A stretch of DNA of 64,000 nucleotides. Source: Arenicellales bacterium (GTDB taxonomy: Bacteria; Pseudomonadota; Gammaproteobacteria; Arenicellales; JAJDZL01). Positions 47,241 to 56,842 of this stretch are shown here, piece by piece (positions within the stretch are counted from its first letter, which is position 1; each line of letters begins with the position of its first letter). The DNA is taken from positions 1,550,001-1,614,000 of the forward strand of contig OY282380.1 in NCBI GenBank assembly GCA_958295885.1, in the 5' to 3' direction. Both the position numbers and the translations under genes were made by a program. The notes under the pieces are model-generated. The model saw nothing but the letters and a program-made list of their open reading frames with translations, did not search any database and was not told the DNA's origin.

Positions 47241-47664
47241 TGGATTTTGCTTTATTTTGAAGCTGCTTCAAGAGATAACGTGCTTCAATGAGAAAGGCTG
47301 GTACGCTACGCAAAACCTCATTTGCTTTCTCCTCGTCGTATGTTTGACTCGTGATGCCCCTGTTGCGACGAAAATCCCTCCAGACAGAAATTTCAGCCTG
47401 CACCAGAGACTGTCTGAATGCTTCGCGTACCACGTCATCGAAATACATGTAGTCAAACTCTTTTGGATTGGTAGATGTTAATGCCAAATGACGTTTTAGC
47501 ATCTTGAAGGACAGTTCATAAGTGAACTCAAAAGCCTGAATCACGGCAGCCCTCAGATGTCGTTTAAGACGAGGATTCTTTTCTGCTAGATCGGAAGCAA
47601 AAATATCCAGTGCATCCTCAAGTTGTGATATAGCATTTTGTAACGATGAGAGATCTAAAATCAC
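47233..47664 (-). CDS. HEPN-domain protein (HI0074 family, nucleotidyltransferase-associated)
   Basis: 143 residues, all helical, of the HI0074/NTase substrate-binding family: AVIQAFEFTYELSFKMLKRH and the C-terminal W-x-x-x-R-N-…-T-Y-D-E block (WRDFRRNRGITSQTYDEEKA). The usual ribonuclease histidine of the R-(4-6)-H motif (RN…HTYDE) is a glutamine here, so toxin activity may be lost. It starts with GTG at 47664 and overlaps the MNT gene by 8 bases. It lies between hsdM and hsdS, a common place for HEPN-MNT pairs. Confidence 0.8.
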   Translation of the reverse strand: MILDLSSLQNAISQLEDALDIFASDLAEKNPRLKRHLRAAVIQAFEFTYELSFKMLKRHLALTSTNPKEFDYMYFDDVVREAFRQSLVQAEISVWRDFRRNRGITSQTYDEEKANEVLRSVPAFLIEARYLLKQLQNKAKSID

Positions 47665-47753
47665 TCTTTATCCCCATGTATAGAAAAGAGTTCAGTCTCT
47701 ACAAAACTATAACATGCACAATATTTAGCTGCATAATTTTAGCGTTCCTGAAC

Positions 47754-49326
47754 TCATCCAAATCCTAGTTTCTTTAAGTTTTCAGTGATGACTTTAGCAA
47801 GCCGCGCACTTTCAGATTGTTGCTTTGTCAACTCAGCTGCCAGTTTTTTCATCCTTGTTTCAAATGGCTCGTCATCATCTCTCTGGGGCACCACGCCTAC
47901 GTAAAGGCCTGGAGTCAGAATGTGATCATGCTTGCGTATTTCCTTGAGAGATGCGCTTTTGCAAAAACCTGGAACATCGGTGTAATTCCCCGCATTCTTT
48001 TTGCGACACCATGAATGGTAAACTTCAGAAATATGAGCAATATCTTCGTCTTTCAGGTCACGATGAGTGCGATCCGTCATACGGCCAAGTTTTCGCGCGT
48101 CAACAAATAAAATCTCGTCCCGCTGCTCACGGCCTCGCGCTAGAAACCACAGACAGGCAGGGATCTGAGTCGAGTAGAATAGCTGCCCCGGTAACGCCAC
48201 TATGCAATCCACTAAACCTGCTTCGATCAAATTTTTCCTGATCTCACCCTCACTCGACTGCCTAGAAGACATTGATCCGTTGGCAAGCACGAATCCAGCG
48301 ATGCCTGTAGGCGCTAAATGATGGACGATGTGTTGAACCCAAGCGAAATTAGCATTGTCTTTAGGGGGAACTCCATACCGCCAACGCTCGTCATCCAGAA
48401 GTTTCTCAGCACCATAATCTGAAACATTGAAGGGCGGATTGGCAAGAATAAAGTCTGCCTTAAGGTCCGGATGGTGATCATTGTGGAAGCTGTTTACCAT
48501 GTACAATCTGCCCTTCAACACCACGAATGGCGAGATTCATCTTCGCAAGCCGCCAAGTCTTATGGTTCGATTCCTGACCATAAATTGAGATATCGCCATG
48601 TGCTCTTCCACCATTACCGTTACCGCTAGCATGAGCACGGATGAACTCAATAGACTGAACAAACATGCCCGACGAACCACAACACGGATCGTAAACTCGG
48701 CCTTTGTACGGTTCTAGCATTTCGACCAAAAGTTTGACTACGCAGCTCGGCGTGTAAAACTCGCCGCCGTTCTTACCTTCAGCACTTGCGAATCGAGAAA
48801 GGAAATATTCATAGACTCGACTCAGTACATCTCTAGAACGGGCATCTTCGTCACCTATGCGAATATTGCTGATGAGGTCAATCAACTGCCCAAGCCGCTG
48901 CTTATCAATTGCATGACGAGCATAGTCTTTGGGTAGCGCATTCTTAAGTACCGGATTGTCCTTCTCGATCATCTCAATGACATCATCAACAAGTTGACCA
49001 ATTGTGGATTGCCGCGCTCGCGCCTTAAGGTTTCCCCAACGAGCTTCTGGCGGCACCCAAAAAACATTATCTGCAGTGTATTCGTCGCGATCTTCAGCAG
49101 CTTCTTCACCCCATTCGGCAAGAACTGCTGCGCGGTGCTCCTCAAACGCATCGGAGATATACTTGAGAAATATCAGACCAAGGACGATGTGCTTGTATTC
49201 CGCTGCGTCCATTGATCCACGCAGAGTGTCGGCCATTGCCCACAATTCAGCCTCATGGACAGAAGCGGATCTTTTATCCGAGCTCACGACCTCATCACTT
49301 CTTTGTTGCTTCGAGTTAAATCGCAC
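47754..49326 (-). pseudogene. hsdM: Type I R-M DNA methyltransferase subunit HsdM, frameshifted
   Basis: The first frame (GTG at 49326 to 48478) has the HsdM N-terminal helical domain ([20 protein letters not shown]), GGEFYTP, and the AdoMet site [13 protein letters not shown]. The second (48524-47754) holds the catalytic NPPF ([15 protein letters not shown]), [14 protein letters not shown] and [20 protein letters not shown]. Reading [17 protein letters not shown] across them needs one A removed from a run of three (48493-48495), so this is a single-base insertion. HsdM methylates adenine on both strands together with HsdS. No intact hsdM remains in the window. Confidence 0.85.
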
Positions 49327-50554
49327 GACATGCTGACTTACTTAGTTGTGCCTAATCAAGAACAGATATTGTGCCTTTTACGTTGAGTTCTTCAGACTCT
49401 AGTGCCCTTATTTTAGAAGTCCACTAAACGAAATTTTTGGCTATGCACTTAATTTCGAAAATGGAATCGATTTATGTAAATTTCAGAGAGTGATTGCGTT
49501 AAGACCCTGTAGGATTATCGGGGCGAGTCGATTTTCAATTCATGCAAAATCCAAGTCACGTCATAAAGTTCGTCAGCAGTCAAGGCAACGCGGCAATGCT
49601 CTAAGTTATCCCAACTGCTTAAGCCATTCTATCACCTGCCGGCGGCCTTTTTCGTTGCCGCCGCCTCTCTTGGTGTCTTGTTTCTCAACTCGGGAAAAAG
49701 GTCAGCAAGTGTACCACGGTTGTAATCACCAATATAGAATTCTAGTGATTTCAAAAGCTCCTCAATCGAACGCGGACTTTTTTCCGCTGCTGCAGTGATG
49801 CTTTGCCGGATTCAGTCTGTGCTGATGAGTTTGAGGTTCTGCTTCCGTGTTTCAACTCCCCGTCTGGATTGAAATGGATGATCGACATTTGTCTGCACGC
49901 GGGATGCGACGAAGAACACCTGAGCAATTTGACGAATTGGCGAGCGGCAAGGAAATCTTTGGCGACAAGAGTTTCGTCCACAGCTGGAAGAAATTTTTTT
50001 GCCACGAATGGTTAAAGATGCGTGTGAGACTATGAATAAATTGCCAAATTAGTAGAAACAAAGTCGAGTATAAAATCTATATTATTGATATAATTGAATT
50101 AAATAATCTTCTTAAGAAGATTTTTACGAAATGAGAACACCTTCACACTCTCACCTGCGTCGGCCGATGGCGTTCATTTGGAACAAATTAACGGCAGATG
50201 GCGTCATTGAAGCAGAAAACTGCCTTGGATCAGCAAATCAGACAGTTAAAGAGCACATGATCTTCGAAAACCGGTGTTTATCGCTGCGTATCCTCCGTCT
50301 GCCACGGACACACACGGCTCTCTGATCTTCAGAACCAGACGTCCACTGCTCAAAACGCTTTGATATCCAATGGAAAAAGGCCTCCAATTGCTGTAAAATT
50401 CGTTTCAGCAGACAGTGCTGTTTGTGACTTCGCGTCAGGATATGAACATATTACAGATCGGAGCAAATTTACCTTGTTGTTCAATGATGTGCCTGGTCTT
50501 GGTTCGTCAGCAATAGAGGTCAGCTTCAAACCAGATTAAACTACGGAAAATATT
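49327..50554. other. Accessory gap with gene remnants
   Basis: About 1.2 kb without an intact gene. On the minus strand near 49620-49690 one frame ends KRGGGNEKGRRQVIEWLKQL-G-stop, which looks like a real protein C-terminus of unknown family. On the plus strand 50330-50540 one frame ends SGYEHITDRSKFTLLFNDVP … SFKPD-stop, again natural in composition but unrecognised. The second copy of the small AT-rich element is at 50030-50148. I see no glycine-riboswitch-like structure before gcvT. Confidence 0.45.
50030..50148. repeat. Small AT-rich element, copy 2
   Basis: Shares with the copy at 39650 the opening GAGACT(a/g)TGAA … ATTGCCAAATTAGT(a/g)G and the closing TACGAAAATGAGAA-type block (here TACGAAATGAGAACACCTTC). 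The AT-rich centre differs and holds an 18-base palindrome (AATCTTCTTAAGAAGATT). The end repeats are less perfect than in copy 1, so this is probably an older insertion, in DNA that looks like a gene remnant. Confidence 0.55.
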
Positions 50555-51715
50555 TTGTCAGATCAAACGCTACAAGTTAGTCCTCTTCACGAACTCCATC
50601 TGGAGCTTGGGGCCAAAATGGGGCCTTTCGCCGGTTATTCCATGCCACTTTGGTACCCCGAAAAAATTATTTCCGAACATAAGCACACGAGAGCCCAGGC
50701 AAGTCTTTTCGATATCTCCCACATGGGTCAGGCAAGCATCGTTGGATTTAACGCAGCCAGTGCGCTGGAAGCTTTGATTCCAACTGACTTCAAGAAATTA
50801 CCGTACAACAAAATGCATTATTGCTGCTTTACGAACGATGAAGGTGGCATTCTGGATGACCTCGTCATTGCGAATTTAGGTTTGGATTACTTCGTAGTGA
50901 TGAATGCAGCATGCAAAGAACAAGACTTAAAGCATCTGCGCGACAATATCAAAACTGCAGCTGTTGTTGAACATACCGAAAATGCACTATTGGCGCTCCA
51001 GGGGCCGAAATCAGTTTCCGTGCTGGAACGATTCCATCCTGAAATTTGTGATCTAGACTTTATGATGATCGATAATTTCCCCCTCAGCGGAGTGCCTTGC
51101 ATTGTCAGCCGTTCCGGCTATACGGGAGAAGATGGCTTTGAAATTTCAATGCCCGTAGAAAATGCGCAGGCATTGGCAAGAGAACTGTTAAGAGAACCAG
51201 AAGTCAAACCAGCCGGTCTTGGCGCTCGAGATTCCTTGCGGTTGGAAGCAGGACTGCGTTTATATGGGCAGGACATGGATACAAAAACAACACCAGTTGA
51301 AGCCGGCATTCATTGGACCATTTCGAAAACTCGGCGTATTGGCGGCGAACGAGAAGGCGGATTTCCCGGCGCCGACAAAATTCTTCCCCAAATTGCCAAT
51401 GGCGTTAGTCGCCGAATGGTTGGAATTCGACTGAAAAAAAATGTGCCAGCGCGCACCGGCACGAAAATCTGCCTGGATGATGCCACCGAAATCGGCACTG
51501 TAACCAGTGGCATGTTCGCTCCTTCTGTAAGAGCGCCCATCGCAATGGGATACATTGAAACACCATATGCAAAACCAGGAACGAGCATCAACGTCCACAT
51601 ACGGAAAAAATTCTACCCGGGCGAAGTTGTACGATTACCTTTTATAAAGCACCAATATCACAATAGCGCCAAGATGCGAGCCACCAAATTATCTGGAGGG
51701 AATCAGAATGAGTGA
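50555..51715 (+). CDS. gcvT: Aminomethyltransferase (glycine cleavage T-protein)
   Basis: 386 residues. Transfers the methylene group of aminomethyl-H-protein to tetrahydrofolate and frees ammonia. Family segments include HELHLELGAKMGPFAGYSMP, DISHMGQ, SRSGYTGEDGFEI and GLGARDSLRLEAGLRLYGQD (folate site with conserved Asp/Glu). It starts with TTG at 50555 after GGAAAA; it overlaps gcvH by 8 bases, and gcvT-gcvH-gcvP form one operon. Confidence 0.95.
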   Translation: MSDQTLQVSPLHELHLELGAKMGPFAGYSMPLWYPEKIISEHKHTRAQASLFDISHMGQASIVGFNAASALEALIPTDFKKLPYNKMHYCCFTNDEGGILDDLVIANLGLDYFVVMNAACKEQDLKHLRDNIKTAAVVEHTENALLALQGPKSVSVLERFHPEICDLDFMMIDNFPLSGVPCIVSRSGYTGEDGFEISMPVENAQALARELLREPEVKPAGLGARDSLRLEAGLRLYGQDMDTKTTPVEAGIHWTISKTRRIGGEREGGFPGADKILPQIANGVSRRMVGIRLKKNVPARTGTKICLDDATEIGTVTSGMFAPSVRAPIAMGYIETPYAKPGTSINVHIRKKFYPGEVVRLPFIKHQYHNSAKMRATKLSGGNQNE

Positions 51716-52088
51716 ACTTCTATACACACAAGATCATGAGTGGGTTCGAACAGTTTCCGATGATACTGTAGAAATCGGAATAACTGATTTTGCTCAGAAC
51801 CAGCTCGGTGACATCGTCTTTATCGAATTACCTGAGATGGACAGCGAGGTCGATGCACATGATGAAGTTTCGGTGATTGAATCCGTTAAGGCAGCCGCAG
51901 AACTGAAGACCCCGGTTTCCGGCACAATTGTCGAAGTGAATGAAGAACTCGAAGACCAGCCCGAGCTGGTCAATTCAAGCCCTACTGAGGAGGGTTGGTT
52001 TTGCAGGATGCAGCTGTCGAATCCGGATGAACTGGAAGAACTGATGAACGAGGAAGAATACGGCGACTATGTTGCCGGTCTCGAATGA
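51708..52088 (+). CDS. gcvH: Glycine cleavage system H protein
   Basis: 126 residues. The lipoylation lysine is K61 in VIESVKAAAELKTPVSG. It shuttles the aminomethyl group between P, T and L proteins. A good GGAGGG ribosome-binding site precedes the ATG at 51708. It overlaps gcvT by 8 bases; 24 bases separate it from gcvP. Confidence 0.97.
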   Translation: MSELLYTQDHEWVRTVSDDTVEIGITDFAQNQLGDIVFIELPEMDSEVDAHDEVSVIESVKAAAELKTPVSGTIVEVNEELEDQPELVNSSPTEEGWFCRMQLSNPDELEELMNEEEYGDYVAGLE

Positions 52089-52112
52089 ATGATCAAAAGG
52101 TAGGTAACTTCG

Positions 52113-55067
52113 ATGTCTAACAAATCGGCTGTAGATCAATCAAACCCACTGCCAACTCTAAACGAATTGGAAATCGACAATGATTTCGTTCGTCGACACA
52201 TAGGACCAGGTCCGAAGCAAGTCGAACACATGCTCAGTGTGCTCGGTCTTGAATCACTTGATGAATTGATTGATCAGACTGTGCCACCTAAAATTCGATT
52301 CAATCAGCTCCTGGATTTGCCGACCCCCCAAGGCGAAAACGAAACCATCAGCTATATTCGGCGGATGCGGGAACGAAATCTTGTGTTGACGTCCATGATT
52401 GGAATGGGATACCACGCCACGGTGCTGCCTGGCGTCATTCGAAGAAATATTCTAGAAGACCCAGGCTGGTATACCGCATACACTCCGTATCAGGCTGAAG
52501 TCAGCCAAGGGCGACTGCAGGCGTTGTTGATATTTCAGGAGATGGCAGCGGATTTGACGGGCATGGAACTGGCAAACGCATCGCTGCTGGATGAAGCGAC
52601 CGCCGCCGCCGAAGCCATGACAATGTCAAAGCGAATTACAAAAATTAAATCTTGGAAATTTTTAGTTTCCGATGACTGTCATCCGCAGACGATCGCTGTT
52701 GTTCGTACTCGGGCTCATTCTCTGGACTACGAAGTCGTGGTCGGAGACATTGAAGACCTGGTTGAGCAGGAACAGAATTATTTCGGAGTTCTATTGCAGT
52801 ATCCAGCGTCCAGCGGAAGAGCATTTGATATAGCGCAGGTCGTAAACCGCGCTCATTCCCGCAAAGCCATCGTAACCGTCGCTACCGACCTGCTCTCCCT
52901 GTGCCTGCTGAAACCACCGGGTGAATTCGGCGCCGATATTGTCGTCGGAAGCAGCCAGCGGTTTGGGGTGCCGATGGCGTATGGCGGCCCCCATGCAGCC
53001 TTTCTTGCAACCCGCCGCCAATTTCGCAGAACAATACCAGGCCGGCTCATTGGCGTTTCCGTTGACTCGCACGGCAAACCCGCGCTTCGTATGGCATTGC
53101 AGACGCGTGAACAGCACATTCGACGAGATAAGGCCACCAGCAACATCTGTACCGCTCAGGTACTGCTTGCCATCGTCGCTGCAATGTATGCCGTCTATCA
53201 TGGTCCGGATGGCTTAAAAACGATCGCCGCCAAAGTTCATCGTTTTACATTGATCGCCGCAGAAGGAATTCGCAGACTTGGGTACAGGGTCGAACATGAT
53301 ACTTACTTCGACACCTTGACCATCGGGGCTCATGGACAAGCCCGCCGCATTGCGGCTCGGGCGCGTGAAATTCGAATCAATCTACGCGTTGTGAATGCGG
53401 ACCAACTGGGCATCGCCTTTGACGAAACGACAAAGCGAGTTCATCTGGAACGTTTGTGGAGCATTTTCGACACCCGCGCAAATTCCAAGTTCACCATAGA
53501 TGAAATTGATGCCGCAGTTGAGGACTGCATTCCTGATTCGCTGAGGCGAACCAGCACTTACCTGACTCACCCGACCTTCAGTCTGTATCATTCGGAAACG
53601 TTGATGCTTCGATTCATCCGTCAGCTTGGGCAAAAAGACATTGCCTTGAATCGATCCATGATTCCGTTGGGTTCCTGCACAATGAAACTGAACTCAACGA
53701 CGGAAATGACGCCGGTTACGTTCCATAAGTTTAGCGCAATTCATCCTTTCGCCCCCCTCGATCAGACTCAGGGCTATCACCAGTTGGTTGAAGAACTGGA
53801 AACAATGCTGTGTGAAATTACAGGCTTCAGTGCGATTTCTTTTCAGCCCAATGCTGGTTCACAAGGAGAATACACCGGGCTGCTTTGCATCAAGCGCTAC
53901 CTGGAAAAGAAGCGACAGGGTCACCGCAACATCTGTCTGATTCCAAAATCTGCGCATGGAACGAATCCAGCCAGCGCTGCTTTGGCGGGAATGCGGATTG
54001 TCGTCGTCAAATGTGACATTCAGGGCAATGTGGATGTAACAGATTTAGCTGCCAAACTGAATAAGTTCAGCGGCGAAGTGGCGGCTCTAATGATCACCTA
54101 TCCTTCAACACATGGAGTGTTCGAAGAAGCGATCGTCGACATCTGTGACATGGTGCACGAGCACGGGGCGCAGGTGTATCTCGACGGCGCCAATATGAAT
54201 GCAATGGTTGGGATTGCCCGTCCGGCAGATTTTGGCGCTGATGTCGCTCACCTGAACTTACACAAGACATTCTGCATTCCTCATGGCGGTGGCGGACCCG
54301 GGGTAGGGCCTATCGGAGTTAAATCACATCTTGCGCCTTATCTCCCGGACCATGTCGTCGTTGAAGGCGTCAATCCTTATGCAGGTCACGAACCCACAGT
54401 CGGAACTGTTTCAGCGGCCCCTTGGGGGTCTGCAGGGATTTTACCGATATCGTGGGCTTACATATCCTTGATGGGCGCCAGAGGACTGCGTTACGCAACC
54501 GAAATTTCAATATTGAATGCCAATTACATGGCGAAAAAATTAGACCCGCACTTTCCGATCCTCTACAAGGGACGAAATGACCGCGTCGCTCATGAATGCA
54601 TCGTAGATCTGCGGCATCTCAAAAAGACAACGGGCATCACGGTTGAAGACGTTGCAAAACGACTCATGGATTTTGGGTTTCACGCACCGACAGTTTCATT
54701 TCCGGTGCCGGACACAATGATGATTGAGCCGACAGAAAGTGAAGCCATGCGTGAAATAGACCGTTTCTGCGATGCTCTGATCGTAATTCGTCAGGAAATT
54801 GCTGACGTAGAATCAGGCGCGCTTGATCGAGAGAATAATCCCTTGAAGAATGCGCCACATACATTCGACCAGCTTGTTCAGGACCAATGGGATTTGCCTT
54901 ACTCAAGAAAACAGGCATTTTTCCCGCTTGACTGGGTATGGCATGACAAGTATTGGCCGCCCGTCGGCAGAGTCGACAACGTTCATGGTGACCGTCAGCT
55001 GATTTGCGCCTGTCCGCCAATTTCCACCTGGACCGACGACGGCGAAGATCATTCCGAGGCTGCGTAG
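52113..55067 (+). CDS. gcvP: Glycine dehydrogenase (decarboxylating), P-protein
   Basis: 984 residues, a full-length P-protein. It begins with the FVRRHIGPGPKQVEHML N-terminus and has the PLP lysine K718 in HLNLHKTFCIPHGGGGPG. It decarboxylates glycine and passes the aminomethyl group to H-protein. The gene is intact and lies last in the operon. Confidence 0.97.
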   Translation: MSNKSAVDQSNPLPTLNELEIDNDFVRRHIGPGPKQVEHMLSVLGLESLDELIDQTVPPKIRFNQLLDLPTPQGENETISYIRRMRERNLVLTSMIGMGYHATVLPGVIRRNILEDPGWYTAYTPYQAEVSQGRLQALLIFQEMAADLTGMELANASLLDEATAAAEAMTMSKRITKIKSWKFLVSDDCHPQTIAVVRTRAHSLDYEVVVGDIEDLVEQEQNYFGVLLQYPASSGRAFDIAQVVNRAHSRKAIVTVATDLLSLCLLKPPGEFGADIVVGSSQRFGVPMAYGGPHAAFLATRRQFRRTIPGRLIGVSVDSHGKPALRMALQTREQHIRRDKATSNICTAQVLLAIVAAMYAVYHGPDGLKTIAAKVHRFTLIAAEGIRRLGYRVEHDTYFDTLTIGAHGQARRIAARAREIRINLRVVNADQLGIAFDETTKRVHLERLWSIFDTRANSKFTIDEIDAAVEDCIPDSLRRTSTYLTHPTFSLYHSETLMLRFIRQLGQKDIALNRSMIPLGSCTMKLNSTTEMTPVTFHKFSAIHPFAPLDQTQGYHQLVEELETMLCEITGFSAISFQPNAGSQGEYTGLLCIKRYLEKKRQGHRNICLIPKSAHGTNPASAALAGMRIVVVKCDIQGNVDVTDLAAKLNKFSGEVAALMITYPSTHGVFEEAIVDICDMVHEHGAQVYLDGANMNAMVGIARPADFGADVAHLNLHKTFCIPHGGGGPGVGPIGVKSHLAPYLPDHVVVEGVNPYAGHEPTVGTVSAAPWGSAGILPISWAYISLMGARGLRYATEISILNANYMAKKLDPHFPILYKGRNDRVAHECIVDLRHLKKTTGITVEDVAKRLMDFGFHAPTVSFPVPDTMMIEPTESEAMREIDRFCDALIVIRQEIADVESGALDRENNPLKNAPHTFDQLVQDQWDLPYSRKQAFFPLDWVWHDKYWPPVGRVDNVHGDRQLICACPPISTWTDDGEDHSEAA

Positions 55068-55097
55068 ACCGATCAGCAGCATCGATGACCAGCTGCA

Positions 55098-55775
55098 TTA
55101 CGAGTTCGCTGGCCTGCCTGTCAGCTCAGAGAGTGCTTTTATTTTCTTGATGAAATCACGATCGCGCAGCGCTGACTTCCGAACGGACACACCGTCAACC
55201 GCATTGAGATAGAAACAATCCTCTGGCAGCCGCACTTCAAAATACTTGACGCTGGTCAGGCAGCGCTTCCTTAGTTCTTCAATGCTGCCAGCTTGTGCGC
55301 CTGCTAACATTTTACGAGTCCGAACATCCAGCAAAAGCATTTCCGGGATCATCCAGTCTTCACCAGTCATTCCACTGCGCAAGCGAAATGCAGTAGCTCC
55401 ACGCCGGCCCTTGAAATTCGATTTCAAGTGATCGGAAATGCCCCTTCCACTGCAGTAAACACCGGCTCCCATCAATATCATTGCTGACTGCTCGAAGAAT
55501 TCAGCTGCCAACTCAATTGCGTCCGTAACATTTGAATCTTCCTCAGCGAGCAAGTACGAGATTTCGGCATCCCAGAGTTGATCAGCTAGCATTGAGTGAA
55601 TTTCCGCAGCATCATGGGGAGTGGCGCAAATCAGGATTTTTCTAATATCTTCCGAGGCCAGGAAATGCAGCGAATACAGGATTGGAGGAATCGCTGCGAA
55701 CTCTTCTTCGATGGAAAACGGCTTACAGGCTCCAGACCAAGGCCCAAGAGCAAAAATAAATCCCTTCGTGTTCAA
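55098..55775 (-). CDS. RmlA-like nucleotidyltransferase fold protein lacking catalytic motifs
   Basis: 225 residues that align over most of their length with glucose-1-phosphate thymidylyltransferase (RmlA): KGFIFALG, PPILYSLHFLASEDIRKILI, ATPHDAAEIHSMLADQLWDA and LAEEDSNVTDAIELAAEFF match secondary-structure blocks. The active-site motifs are lost. The GG(S/G)GTRL loop reads FALGPWSGACKPF, and the LGDN block that carries the metal-binding Asp reads MGAGVYCSG. About 60 residues of the sugar-binding middle are missing (RmlA has about 290). The frame is intact and the stop is clean, so it looks like a kept pseudoenzyme rather than a fresh pseudogene. The start is TTG at 55775, uncertain. Confidence 0.6.
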   Translation of the reverse strand: MNTKGFIFALGPWSGACKPFSIEEEFAAIPPILYSLHFLASEDIRKILICATPHDAAEIHSMLADQLWDAEISYLLAEEDSNVTDAIELAAEFFEQSAMILMGAGVYCSGRGISDHLKSNFKGRRGATAFRLRSGMTGEDWMIPEMLLLDVRTRKMLAGAQAGSIEELRKRCLTSVKYFEVRLPEDCFYLNAVDGVSVRKSALRDRDFIKKIKALSELTGRPANS

Positions 55776-55787
55776 TATTTTCTGAAC

Positions 55788-56729
55788 TTACTGAAAACCC
55801 ATGTAAACAAAGGCGGAATCGTCATCAGACAGACCTTTGTAAACGACTCGCAATCGGGTTAATTCTTCAACGGAAATTTCTTCCGTAAGACGACCGATGG
55901 CGAGTATGTCATTGGGCTGCAGCTGAATGCCACGCTGATGCAAAGCGTCTCGAGTCGTTAACACAGCATCTAATGGGTGAATGGCATTCGGCTCTTTTCG
56001 CACTGCAATCTCGTTTTTGTTCTGGTCATACATCACCAGAGAAAATTTTTCCAGTTTCTCTATCCAGTCTTCCTCGGGAGACAGAGGTATTTCTCCCCCA
56101 AGCACACAAAATCGAACTTCCAGGTTCATTGCTGAATTCAATGGCAGTGAGACTGGATGAGCGCGAGAAATCAGGTGATCCGACAAGCGAACGCCTGGAA
56201 TGACCGAGTGCAGCGCAAGGATGGCATCTTCTCTCGTGCCAGCTGCATTGATTTCATCCGCGCCGACGCGAAATAGAAGTTCGGCTGCTGCATGCATCTG
56301 TACGCCGTAGGAACGATTGATAATCGCTCGCGTACCCGTAAACATGTTCTCCAACAAAATTCCGGTTGGAGGAAATTCCCACTGCGCGTTTGCTCGCATG
56401 GCATGGGAAGCATAGCCGACATCCAGGCCCCAGGTTGGCCGCAGCAAAGCGATGTAATAATTTTGAACATCAACAACCGATTCGAAACTTACATTGAGCG
56501 GCGTCTCTATCAGTTGATGCTTTGTGAAAGCCTTGAAAAAGATGTTGGCTTGGGTTTCGATTTGTGACGCTTGGTTCGCTGCCTGAACGATTGTGCTGAA
56601 AAATAGCGGAAATCCAATGACAGCACAAAATAGAAATGCAAATCCGTAACGTTTTGAATTGTAAGGAAACACGATAAGGGTGTATATATAATTAAGAAAC
56701 AGACGATGAACAATCCATTTTCTGCTCAA
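55788..56729 (-). CDS. Putative exported 2-keto-4-pentenoate-hydratase-like protein
   Basis: 313 residues. The first 50 residues include a strong hydrophobic segment (FAFLFCAVIGFPLFFSTIVQA) that fits a signal peptide or anchor. The rest follows the MhpD/fumarylacetoacetase-like hydratase fold: GYASHAMRANAQWEFPPTGI, GVQMHAAAELLFRVGADEI and SVIPGVRLSDHLISR. One of the two metal-binding glutamates (E-A-E in MhpD) is Ala here (AAAE, about 147-150), so catalysis is uncertain. A periplasmic location would be unusual for this family. It lies 12 bases upstream of the RmlA-like gene on the same strand. The start could be later than 56729. Confidence 0.6.
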   Translation of the reverse strand: MSRKWIVHRLFLNYIYTLIVFPYNSKRYGFAFLFCAVIGFPLFFSTIVQAANQASQIETQANIFFKAFTKHQLIETPLNVSFESVVDVQNYYIALLRPTWGLDVGYASHAMRANAQWEFPPTGILLENMFTGTRAIINRSYGVQMHAAAELLFRVGADEINAAGTREDAILALHSVIPGVRLSDHLISRAHPVSLPLNSAMNLEVRFCVLGGEIPLSPEEDWIEKLEKFSLVMYDQNKNEIAVRKEPNAIHPLDAVLTTRDALHQRGIQLQPNDILAIGRLTEEISVEELTRLRVVYKGLSDDDSAFVYMGFQ

Positions 56730-56842
56730 CCAATTTCAAACTTCAAGTGAATAATACTCGCTACAGTGATTTGAAGCAAACAATATCTTCAATTTCTGTA
56801 CAGCATTCGGACAAATCTTTTTTAGAATCGTAGAACAAGATC

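Noticed and set aside
49803..50035. Transposase C-terminus (KEIFGDKSFVHSWKKFF-like frame).
   Set aside because: The resemblance to IS5-type tails is too short and lacks the DDE glutamate; competing frames are equally plausible.
50326..50554. Possible glycine riboswitch upstream of gcvT.
   Set aside because: No glycine-aptamer core or tandem structure is seen; the region instead reads as the end of an unrecognised frame.
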